A DNA stretch of 12,356 nucleotides. Origin: Bacillota bacterium. Lineage in GTDB: Bacteria; Bacillota; Dethiobacteria; DTU022; UBA8154. This document shows positions 6,828-12,356 of this stretch, in pieces. The translations under genes and the position numbers were made by a program. The stretch covers positions 1-12,356 of the forward strand of contig DMPF01000218.1 in assembly GCA_003456095.1 (NCBI GenBank). The letters run 5' to 3'. Below the pieces are notes generated by a model. That model had not been told where the DNA came from, searched no databases, and was given only the letters and a program-made list of their open reading frames with translations. Each line of letters begins with the position of its first letter. Positions within the stretch are counted from its first letter, which is position 1.

Positions 6828-8207
6828 TCAGGTCAGGCGGCGGGAAACCTCCCCGGCAGCCAGCAGCCCGGAGGCGGAAGCCTGCACCAGGCCCCTTGTT
6901 ACGCCGGCGCCGTCTCCTATGGCAAAAAGGTTTTCTATTTCCGTCTCCAAAAAAGGGGTAAGGCGTAAACGGCAGGAATAAAATTTTACCTCAACACCGT
7001 AGAGGAGGGTGTGTGGATCATAAATGCCAGGTGCCAACTTATCCAGGGCGGCCAGCATCTCCAGCAGTGAACAGAGATAACGGTAGGGCAGCACTAGGCT
7101 TAAATCTCCCGGCGTCGCCTCCTTAAGTGTGGGGCGCACCGTTCCCTGGCTGATCCGTTCCGGCGTGGAGCGCCTGCCCGCCAGTAGATCCCCCAGACGC
7201 TGGAGCAGCACCCCGCCGCCAAGCATATTGGCCAGAGAGGCCACATACCGGCCGTAGCGCACCGGCTCTGTAAAAGGTTCCGTAAAATTCTTGCCTACCA
7301 GCAGGGCAAAGTTCGTATTATCGCTCTGCCGCTGCGTCTCCCGGTAGCTGTGCCCGTTGACGGTGACGACGCCTCCGCAGTTCTCCAGAACAACTTCGCC
7401 GTGCGGGTTCATACAAAAGGTGCGTACCCTGTCTTTGAAGGTAGGCGCCGTGTAGAGCAGCTTTGCTTCGTAGACACTGGCGGTAATATCTTCCAGAACC
7501 TCTGCCGGCACCTCCACCCTGATACCCATATCCACAGGGTTATTGGTGATCGTGAGGCCGAGACGCCGGGCCTCCTGAAGAAGCCAGAGTGCCCCTTCCC
7601 GGCCCGGTCCGCAGATAATCTGGGGTGCGTTAATAATTTCGCCGTTTTCCAGCCGCACCCCCATGACCCGGTTCCCCTCCACGCGGAACTGCTGTACGGG
7701 GCTGCAAAAACGGCAGGTAATCCTGTTTTGCAGGTAACCATTGATCCTGGCAAGGATCTCCAGGCAGTTTTCCGTGCCCAAGTGCCGGATTGGCGCCGGC
7801 ACCAGCTCCAACCCCGCTGCGGCGGCCTGTTGCTGTAAACGGTTCACCGCCGCGGCATCGCTGCCGAATACCTGGAGCGGTGCCCCGTAGGAGCGGTAAA
7901 GTTCATCCACACGCCTGATCAACGCTTCTGCCTGTTCTGCACCCGCATAATCGGGCAAGGAACCGCCAAAGCGGCTGGAGAGGGTAAGTTTCCCATCACT
8001 GAAAGCCCCCGCGCCGCCCCAGCCGTTCATCACGGCACAGGGACGACAGTCCAGGCAGCGACCGCCCCGCCCCGGGCAAAACCTTCCCTCAAGCGGCTTC
8101 CCTTTCTCTAAAAGCAGCAATCGCCGCCCTTCACCCGCAAGGGCTAGGGCGGCAAAGATCCCTGCCGGGCCTGCTCCCACTATGATCACATCATACTCGC
8201 CGGTCAA
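6828..8207 (-). CDS. COG2509-type FAD-dependent dehydrogenase of unknown substrate
   Basis: Protein of 459 residues with an N-terminal FAD-binding Rossmann motif (DVIIVGAGPAGIFAA, glycines at 11-16, Glu34 ending the second strand) and a C-terminal FAD signature NLFAIGDGAGVTRGLVQAS near 425-445. A cysteine group follows the first nucleotide-binding unit (Cys44, Cys51, Cys54, Cys57) and precedes GGAGAFSDGKL, the hallmark of the uncharacterised COG2509 dehydrogenases. The cysteines could bind metal or a cluster, but this is unproven. The start is TTG at 8207: an in-frame TAA is the codon directly before it, and the protein begins TGEYDVIIVG as expected. AAGG lies 5 bases upstream. It ends one base before the ATG that precedes purA, so the two form an operon. 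The partnership with purA suggests, but does not show, a role near nucleotide or redox metabolism. Confidence 0.88.
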   Translation of the reverse strand: MTGEYDVIIVGAGPAGIFAALALAGEGRRLLLLEKGKPLEGRFCPGRGGRCLDCRPCAVMNGWGGAGAFSDGKLTLSSRFGGSLPDYAGAEQAEALIRRVDELYRSYGAPLQVFGSDAAAVNRLQQQAAAAGLELVPAPIRHLGTENCLEILARINGYLQNRITCRFCSPVQQFRVEGNRVMGVRLENGEIINAPQIICGPGREGALWLLQEARRLGLTITNNPVDMGIRVEVPAEVLEDITASVYEAKLLYTAPTFKDRVRTFCMNPHGEVVLENCGGVVTVNGHSYRETQRQSDNTNFALLVGKNFTEPFTEPVRYGRYVASLANMLGGGVLLQRLGDLLAGRRSTPERISQGTVRPTLKEATPGDLSLVLPYRYLCSLLEMLAALDKLAPGIYDPHTLLYGVEVKFYSCRLRLTPFLETEIENLFAIGDGAGVTRGLVQASASGLLAAGEVSRRLT

Positions 8208-8261
8208 TTAGGCCTTCACCCTTTGAAACTGTATAGACATACTTAATGGAAAGCTATTTTC

Positions 8262-8289
8262 AGTGTAGTTACCACTCTTTTTTGTTCAA
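8262..8289 (-). promoter_or_regulatory. Possible promoter for the FAD dehydrogenase-purA pair
   Basis: TTGAAC (8289-8284) and TACACT (8267-8262) are separated by 16 bases in the 121-base spacer after dnaB. Each hexamer matches the sigma-A consensus at 4 of 6 positions, and a run of six A follows the -35. No terminator is seen after dnaB, so readthrough is equally possible. Confidence 0.25.
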
Positions 8290-8328
8290 GGCAGTACTTG
8301 CGGGCAGGAAGTCTGTGCTAACTGCGTT

Positions 8329-9672
8329 TCAGACCGCTGCGCCGTGATGTTTATCCACACTGACAAATTTGTTGAATTTATCTTGAAAATACAGCTCTAT
8401 TTTTCCTGTGGGGCCGTTACGCTGTTTGGCCAGAATAATCTCCGTATGATACTTCCTTTCCGTTTCCTTTTGGTAATAATCCTCTCTGTAAATAAAGATC
8501 ACCAGGTCGGCGTTGGCTTCAATACCCCCCGATTCCAGCAGGTCGCTCAAAATGGGGCGCTTGTCCGTGCGCTGTTCCACGGCGCGGCTAAGCTGAGAAA
8601 GGGCAATCACCGGGCAGTTCAATTCCTTTGCCAGTGACTTCAGTGAACGGGAAATATAGGATATCTCCTGCTGCCTGTTTTCCGACCGCTCATGGCTGCG
8701 CATCAGCTGTAGGTAATCGATAAAGACGGCCGCCATGCCTTTCTCCAGTTTGAGACGGCGTGATCGCGCCCTTATCTCCATGACAGAAATGGCTCCGCTG
8801 TCGTCAATGTAAAAGGGCGCTTCGGAGAGCGGTCCTACCGCTTCCGTAATACGCGACCAGTGTTCTGAGGACAAAAAACCCTGACGCAGACGGTGTGCAT
8901 CAATCTCCGCAAAGGAACAAAGGAGCCGCTGCGCCAGTTGATCCTTGGACATCTCCAGACTGAAAAAAGCAAGAGGCAGCCGCTGCGCCACGGCGATATG
9001 GCCGGCCATATTCAGTGCCAGCGTTGTTTTGCCCATACCCGGCCGTGCCGCAATGATAATCAGATCGGATGGCTGAAGCCCGGAGGTGAGATTGTCCAGG
9101 TCCGGAAAGCCGGTGGGAATGCCCGTGACGCCGCTTTTCTGCTCGTAAAGCCGCTCCAGCTTTTCAAATGTCTGCTCCAGGGCATGCTGCAGGTGGATAA
9201 ACCCCTTGCTTTCACGGCTGCGCGCCACCTCATAGATGGCCTGCTCCATTTCGTCAAGGAATTCCTCAACATTTTCCACATAGCCGTAACTTTTTCCCAC
9301 TATATCCGTCGCGGTGCGAATAAGGCGGCGCAGCAGCGACTTTTCCCGGACAATGGCAGCATAGTGGGCAACGTGGGCTGCCGTGGGGGTCATGCTGGCC
9401 AGGGAGGCGATATAGGCGGCGCCTCCCGCCTTAATCAGGAGGCTTTTGTTTTCCAGGGCGGCGCAGACGGTGACCAGGTCAACGGGCTCGCCTTTATTGG
9501 TTAGCCTCATGATTTCCTGATAAATAAACTGGTGCGCTTCCCGGTAAAAATCCTCCGCCTGCATGATCTCCGCCGCCTCCAGCAGCGCGTCCCGATCAAT
9601 CAGGATGGAGCCGAGAAGTGATTGCTCCGCCTCGATGTTTTGCGGCGGCAGGCGCTGCAGTGTTTCACTCAT
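8329..9672 (-). CDS. dnaB: Replicative DNA helicase DnaB (DnaC in Bacillus)
   Basis: Hexameric helicase of 447 residues that unwinds DNA at the fork. The N-terminal domain (about 8-110, PPQNIEAEQSLLGSIL) mediates ring assembly and primase contact. The RecA-like domain begins near 180, with TGIPTGFPDLD, Walker A ARPGMGKTT (209-217, Lys215), catalytic Glu240 in FSLEMS, Walker B FIDYLQL (Asp319), sensor Gln360 in ALSQLSR and the ATP-contacting KQRNGPTG (Lys416, Arg418). No intein is present. ATG at 9672 has GGAGGG 9 bases upstream. It follows rplI by 51 bases, the usual pair. One oddity: the normally near-invariant SDLRESG reads SDLLESG (Leu379, codon CTG where CGG would give Arg), and IEQDAD reads IEANAD. 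All nucleotide-binding residues remain, so function is probably intact. Confidence 0.96.
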   Translation of the reverse strand: MSETLQRLPPQNIEAEQSLLGSILIDRDALLEAAEIMQAEDFYREAHQFIYQEIMRLTNKGEPVDLVTVCAALENKSLLIKAGGAAYIASLASMTPTAAHVAHYAAIVREKSLLRRLIRTATDIVGKSYGYVENVEEFLDEMEQAIYEVARSRESKGFIHLQHALEQTFEKLERLYEQKSGVTGIPTGFPDLDNLTSGLQPSDLIIIAARPGMGKTTLALNMAGHIAVAQRLPLAFFSLEMSKDQLAQRLLCSFAEIDAHRLRQGFLSSEHWSRITEAVGPLSEAPFYIDDSGAISVMEIRARSRRLKLEKGMAAVFIDYLQLMRSHERSENRQQEISYISRSLKSLAKELNCPVIALSQLSRAVEQRTDKRPILSDLLESGGIEANADLVIFIYREDYYQKETERKYHTEIILAKQRNGPTGKIELYFQDKFNKFVSVDKHHGAAV

Positions 9673-9723
9673 TTTCGTTTCCCTCCGCCAAGGCCTGCCT
9701 TAAGCATATCCTTTCCCCCAATT

Positions 9724-10170
9724 TTACGTTTGCTTCTCCACAGTGATATTGATCGAAACGGTTACCTGGGGATGGAGTTTTACCGCCACCGTATGGCGGC
9801 CCAATGTTTTGATTGGCTCCGCAAGTTCAATTTTCTTACGGTCCAGCTTAAACCCTTTTTCCTGCAGCGCCCGGGCAATATCCACTGTGGTTACAGAACC
9901 AAAGAGGCGCCCCCCTTCGCCTGCGTTGGCTTTAATGAAGATACTTTTCTCCTCCAGACGGCCGGCCAGCGCTGCCGCTTCTTCACGTTCCCTCGCCGCA
10001 CGGCGGGACTTTTTCGCCTCCTGTAGCTCAAGGTCCTTAACCCGTCCGGCGGAAGCTTCCACGGCAAAATCACGGGGAAAAAGGAAATTGCGGGCATAAC
10101 CGTCGGAGACTTCCTTCATCTCACCCTTTTTCCCTAAGCCGGGAAAATCTTTCTGCAGGATTACTTTCAT
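9724..10170 (-). CDS. rplI: 50S ribosomal protein L9
   Basis: L9 of 148 residues, the standard length. The N-terminal rRNA-binding domain carries [17 protein letters not shown] and [14 protein letters not shown] (about 24-37). A long charged helix (about 45-75) links it to a C-terminal domain containing [16 protein letters not shown]. It binds 23S rRNA domain V near the L1 stalk and helps reading-frame fidelity. ATG at 10170 has AAGGAG 10 bases upstream. It lies 137 bases after rpsR and 51 before dnaB. The usual intervening yybS and gdpP genes are not there. Confidence 0.97.
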   Translation of the reverse strand: MKVILQKDFPGLGKKGEMKEVSDGYARNFLFPRDFAVEASAGRVKDLELQEAKKSRRAAREREEAAALAGRLEEKSIFIKANAGEGGRLFGSVTTVDIARALQEKGFKLDRKKIELAEPIKTLGRHTVAVKLHPQVTVSINITVEKQT

Positions 10171-10307
10171 CCCAATACCGCTCCTTCCTGCTTAAAGGAA
10201 ACATTGTTGTTGCGTCTCCTGCTATAGCATTTCGCTACGCATCTTTTATTTCCTGCCTTCCCGGCAAAGCAAGAAGCGGCAACTCCTGCCGAGCCACCGC
10301 TCCTTGA

Positions 10308-10535
10308 CTATTCCGCCGTATAGGGCAGCAATGCTATCTGCCTGGCTCTTTTGATTGCCGTGGTGAGCTGACGCTGGTGCCCGGCACAGTTACCGGAGAT
10401 ACGCCGCGGCAGGATCTTGCCTCGCTCGGTAATGAAGCGGCGCAGCTTCTCTCCCTGTTTGTAATCAATATGTTCCACTTTTTCCACACAAAAGTTGCAG
10501 ACTTTCTTTTTGCCTTTTCTTTTTTCCCTTCGCAT
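10308..10535 (-). CDS. rpsR: 30S ribosomal protein S18
   Basis: S18 of 75 residues. It has a very basic N terminus, then CNFC (Cys13, Cys16), [19 protein letters not shown] and the C-terminal helix [16 protein letters not shown], all diagnostic. Cys13, Cys16, Cys50 and His53 (GNCAGH) form a plausible zinc site, the metal-binding form of S18. It pairs with S6 on the 16S rRNA platform, and the S6:S18 complex is known to repress its own operon in several bacteria. ATG at 10535 is preceded by AGGGGAG 5 bases upstream. It is the third gene of the rpsF-ssb-rpsR set, 117 bases after ssb. Confidence 0.97.
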   Translation of the reverse strand: MRREKRKGKKKVCNFCVEKVEHIDYKQGEKLRRFITERGKILPRRISGNCAGHQRQLTTAIKRARQIALLPYTAE

Positions 10536-10564
10536 AATTGCTCCCCTATCTTAAAAATATACGA

Positions 10565-10614
10565 TTGATCGAGCCTGAATTCCGATCAAAGGCAACCCTG
10601 CACCCCTTTTGCAG
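10565..10614 (-). other. Two inverted repeats in the ssb-rpsR spacer
   Basis: Read on the minus strand, CTGCA/TGCAG (10614-10598, 7-base loop) comes first, then TTGATCG/CGATCAA (10589-10565, 11-base loop). The second is followed by a loosely T-rich stretch containing TATATTTTT, just before the rpsR Shine-Dalgarno. They could be mRNA hairpins adjusting ssb versus rpsR output, or a weak attenuator. A simple terminator here would cut off rpsR, so full termination is unlikely. Confidence 0.35.
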
Positions 10615-10652
10615 CCTATGGCAGTTACAAATAATCCAGCTGCAGACTGCTG

Positions 10653-11066
10653 TTAAAAGGGCACGTCGTCCTCCCGGATATCCGGCTCGTCGGCGCTCTC
10701 ACCATCAAAACCGCTTCTGTCTTCTTCAGCGCTGCGGCGGCTCTCCAGAAAAACCACACTCCGCGCCACCACTTCCGCCGCGCTGCGTTTGATCCCCTCT
10801 CGATCCTCGTAGGAACGGATCTGCAGACGCCCTTCCACGGCAACCAGCCTTCCTTTACTGAGATAGCTGGCACAGTTTTCTGCCTGCTTGTTCCAGGTGA
10901 CAATACGGATGAAATCCGCTTCCTTGTCTCCCTTCTGTTTGCTGTAGGGGCGGTCTACCGCAATGGTAAAATTTGCTACAGGAACCCCTTCCGAGGGAGT
11001 GTACCGCAATTCCGGATCCCTTACCAGTCGGCCGATCAAAACCACCTTATTCAGCAATGACAACAC
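10653..11066 (-). CDS. ssb: Single-stranded DNA-binding protein
   Basis: SSB of 137 residues. The OB fold (about 5-105) carries LNKVVLIGRLVRDPELRYTPSE and FIRIVTWNKQAENCASYLSKGRLVAVEGRLQ; the acidic tail ends IREDDVPF, the DDxPF tip that recruits replication and repair proteins. The linker is short. It coats single-stranded DNA at the fork, fitting its place near dnaB. The start drawn is GTG at 11066, close to the Shine-Dalgarno GGAAGG. TTG at 11063, 6 bases after AAGG, is an equally reasonable start, and TTG at 11057 is also in frame, so the first residues are uncertain. It lies between rpsF and rpsR as in most Firmicutes. A TTGACA at about 11094-11089 has no matching -10, so it is probably read from the rpsF promoter. 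Confidence 0.96.
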   Translation of the reverse strand: MLSLLNKVVLIGRLVRDPELRYTPSEGVPVANFTIAVDRPYSKQKGDKEADFIRIVTWNKQAENCASYLSKGRLVAVEGRLQIRSYEDREGIKRSAAEVVARSVVFLESRRSAEEDRSGFDGESADEPDIREDDVPF

Positions 11067-11118
11067 CGCCCTTCCACAGAATGTCTTAAATTGTCAACTC
11101 GGCCCCGACAGAGCCATA

Positions 11119-11146
11119 GCATGGAACGGTCTTGACCGTTCCATGC
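11119..11146. repeat. Perfect 12-bp palindrome after rpsF, possibly a dispersed REP-like element
   Basis: Arms GCATGGAACGGT and ACCGTTCCATGC pair over 12 bp around CTTG. On the plus strand the right arm runs into GCCCCTAC (11145-11152), which contains the reverse complement of the rpsF stop codon. A palindrome bordered by GTAGGGGC/GCCCCTAC resembles short repeats found many times in some Clostridia and other genomes; that parallel is from memory. There is no T tract, so it is not a standard terminator, and ssb lies just beyond. In mRNA it would form a stable hairpin two bases after the rpsF stop. Confidence 0.6.
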
Positions 11147-11148
11147 CC

Positions 11149-11517
11149 CTACTGCTCCTCTGCTGCCTCCGCCCCGGCAACGTCGCTGCCGGCTTCCCCT
11201 TGCCCATCGCCAACCTTGTCTTTTTTCCGGTCTTTATCCAGCCGGATTACCAAGTAACGCAGATAGCCCTCGCTCACTTTAAAAAAGTGCTCCAGGGCGG
11301 GGACAATTACCGGTCCGGCTTGGAGATTAAGTAGAACGTAATAGCCTTCCTTATAATCGTCGATGGTGTAGGCCAGCCTCCGCTTGCCTGTCTTTTTCAG
11401 CAGCGTGACGCTGCCGCCTTCCTTCTCCAGCACCTCATTTACCCTGGTAATGGCCTCCTCCAGCGCTTCCCCTTCCAAATCAGGTTTAATAACGTACATT
11501 ATCTCATAAATATTCAA
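11149..11517 (-). CDS. rpsF: 30S ribosomal protein S6
   Basis: S6 of 122 residues. The ferredoxin-like fold is recognisable from IYEIMYVIKPDL (3-14), TGKRRLAYTIDDYKEGYYVLLNLQA and the end of the core, LRYLVIRLDKD. A low-complexity acidic, glycine- and alanine-rich tail (GQGEAGSDVAGAEAAEEQ) follows, common in clostridial S6. The start is TTG at 11517, with GGAGG 8 bases upstream. The upstream in-frame GTG at 11526 lies inside that Shine-Dalgarno and is rejected. S6 binds the 30S platform together with S18. It is the first gene of rpsF-ssb-rpsR, behind a good promoter, and its stop codon abuts the palindromic repeat. Confidence 0.95.
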   Translation of the reverse strand: MNIYEIMYVIKPDLEGEALEEAITRVNEVLEKEGGSVTLLKKTGKRRLAYTIDDYKEGYYVLLNLQAGPVIVPALEHFFKVSEGYLRYLVIRLDKDRKKDKVGDGQGEAGSDVAGAEAAEEQ

Positions 11518-11523
11518 CCTATT

Positions 11524-11558
11524 CACCTCCCTTCGGACTAAACGGCCCCCATGGGGAG
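11524..11558 (-). promoter_or_regulatory. rpsF leader with possible Shine-Dalgarno-sequestering pairing
   Basis: GGGAGGTG (11531-11524) is a strong Shine-Dalgarno for the TTG start. CTCCC at 11558-11554 can pair with its GGGAG. The region between holds GGGCCG and GTCCG. A short CCC-CAUG-GGG hairpin would compete. S6:S18 autoregulatory leaders in other bacteria present a CCG motif to the protein pair; this may be such a leader, but I cannot fit the published model with confidence. Confidence 0.35.
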
Positions 11559-11576
11559 CAGGGATGATTCGTTGCT

Positions 11577-11605
11577 ATGATAGCATATGACGCCTGCGGA
11601 AGCAA
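11577..11605 (-). promoter_or_regulatory. Promoter of the rpsF-ssb-rpsR operon
   Basis: TTGCTT (11605-11600), a 17-base spacer and TATCAT (11582-11577) with TGC just before it give an extended -10 promoter. The start site would be near 11570, with a leader of about 55 bases. The -10 lies within the palindrome TGCTATGATAGCA (11573-11585), and GTTGCT/AGCAAC (11571-11576, 11601-11606) form an outer inverted repeat, so a repressor could act here. Confidence 0.6.
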
Positions 11606-11698
11606 CTATAAATTGCGGTATTTATTTTACTGCTCAGGTTTACATTTCACCATGGTGCAGGGTGCCTTCTCACGGCTGCAGGCTTAAGTAAAACTTGA

Positions 11699-12356
11699 TT
11701 AGGCCGCGCCACCTGTTTGTCTTTCTTTTTTCGCAGCAGATTCCCGGCTATATTCAATTACGCCGCGCACAATGCCCGCCAGTGGAACCGAAAGGATCAT
11801 CCCCAGGAACCCGGCCAGCTGTTGGCCGATAAGCATACAAACAATTACGGTTATCGCCTTGATCTTGACTGCCCTCCCCAACAGCAGCGGGGAAAGGACA
11901 ATCGAATCGACAGCTTGCACAAATACATAAATGGCGATAACCAAAAGGGGCGAAGGGGTATCGGGAGAAAAACTGAGCAGCAGGGCCGGAATTATGGAAA
12001 TGTATGGGCCGATATAATAGATGACATTGAGCACTCCAGCCAGCACTCCGAGCAGCAGGGCATAGGGAAAGCCGATGAAGAACAAAAGTATGCCCGTTAA
12101 AATGCCTACTACTGTGCAGCGCACGATGTTTCCCCGGATAAAGCCGCCAAAGTTATTATCCACAATACTAATAACCGCTGCAGCATGTTGCCGGTAGGGG
12201 GCGGGGGACAACCAGACAATGGCGTTGCGTACCTCCTGGAAATCATAAAGCAAGAAAAATACAATAAAAAGGACAAGAAAGATATCCACGGCAGCAGCAA
12301 ACACGGAGATGCTGAACCGTGTCGCCTCTTCAGCCAGACGGGGGATATTGGCGAGA
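11699..12356 (-). CDS. AI-2E family transporter (PerM/YdiK/TqsA type), C-terminal part
   Basis: The minus-strand frame is open from the right edge to a TAA at 11701-11699; 218 residues are visible and the N terminus lies outside the window. A GTG at 12304 is in frame but is only an internal codon, since matching sequence continues upstream of it. The visible part has about five hydrophobic segments, with the family core GFPYALLLGVLAGVLNVIYYIGPYISIIPALLL and the C-terminal GQQLAGFLGMILSVPLAG. Members are polytopic permeases; some export autoinducer-2, others are linked to sodium/proton antiport or unknown solutes, so the substrate is not known. It is followed by a 181-base spacer with no clear terminator, then the rpsF promoter. 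Confidence 0.88.
   Translation of the reverse strand, partial: LANIPRLAEEATRFSISVFAAAVDIFLVLFIVFFLLYDFQEVRNAIVWLSPAPYRQHAAAVISIVDNNFGGFIRGNIVRCTVVGILTGILLFFIGFPYALLLGVLAGVLNVIYYIGPYISIIPALLLSFSPDTPSPLLVIAIYVFVQAVDSIVLSPLLLGRAVKIKAITVIVCMLIGQQLAGFLGMILSVPLAGIVRGVIEYSRESAAKKERQTGGAA

Noticed and set aside
6332..6961. Plus-strand open frame of 209 codons
   Set aside because: It lies antisense over the start of purA and the end of the FAD dehydrogenase; the product resembles no family.
8208..8328. Small gene or terminator between dnaB and the FAD dehydrogenase
   Set aside because: No supported start with a ribosome binding site and no convincing hairpin plus T tract; only a weak promoter candidate.
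8893..9504. Plus-strand open frame of 203 codons
   Set aside because: Antisense shadow of dnaB; rich in His/Gly/Arg as expected from reverse reading.
10277..10291. CGGCA/TGCCG hairpin after rpsR as a terminator
   Set aside because: The stem is only 5 bp and the following CTTCTTGCTTTG is not a continuous T tract; rplI and dnaB would need a separate promoter that I cannot see.
10943..10959. GTAGGGGCGG in ssb as a second copy of the palindromic repeat
   Set aside because: It encodes a conserved part of the SSB protein and has no long palindrome around it; similar strings at 4806 and 12195 are also in coding sequence.
11648..11657. CACCATGGTG palindrome downstream of the AI-2E gene as a terminator
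   Set aside because: It has no room for a loop beyond two bases of stem and no T tract follows.

Overview
This window is a block of conserved housekeeping genes from a Gram-positive, low-to-mid-GC bacterium of the Firmicutes/Clostridia type, probably anaerobic. Every gene lies on the minus strand, so transcription runs from high to low coordinates. The order rpsF-ssb-rpsR-rplI-dnaB-purA-walR-walK-yycH is the well-known origin-proximal order of Firmicutes. An iron-sulfur flavoprotein, a LysM/G5/M23 cell-wall hydrolase and WalRK point the same way. I cannot name the species.

Layout in transcription order. (1) 12356-11699: the C-terminal part of an AI-2E family membrane permease, cut by the window edge. 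(2) 11605-10308: a promoter with an extended -10, then rpsF (S6), a perfect 12-bp palindrome resembling a dispersed repeat, ssb, and rpsR (S18). (3) 10170-8329: rplI (L9) and dnaB (replicative helicase). The yybS and gdpP genes that often lie between rpsR and rplI are absent. (4) 8207-5516: a COG2509-type FAD-dependent dehydrogenase tightly coupled to purA (adenylosuccinate synthetase). (5) 5341-3271: a membrane-anchored M23 peptidase with LysM and G5 domains, then an iron-sulfur flavoprotein. (6) 3270-3083: a 188-bp regulatory spacer with a strong intrinsic terminator and other palindromes. (7) 3082-1: walR, walK (overlapping by one base) and the 5' part of yycH, the WalK-regulating membrane protein, cut by the left edge.

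The genes serve translation (S6, S18, L9), replication (SSB, DnaB), AMP synthesis (PurA) and cell-wall homeostasis (WalRK, YycH, M23 hydrolase). The M23 gene sits beside walRK and has near-matches to the WalR box in its upstream region, as does the region upstream of walR. This suggests a local control loop, but it is inferred only.

Start codons are unusual. Shine-Dalgarno placement supports TTG for walR, the FAD dehydrogenase, rpsF and (against an upstream ATG) purA, and GTG for yycH and ssb. I see no tRNA, rRNA, CRISPR array, insertion sequence or phage gene. No stretch longer than 300 bases lacks a gene. The window is mostly ordinary core genome. The points of interest are regulatory palindromes, divergent active-site motifs in PurA and DnaB, and two flavoproteins of unknown substrate inside the housekeeping cluster.
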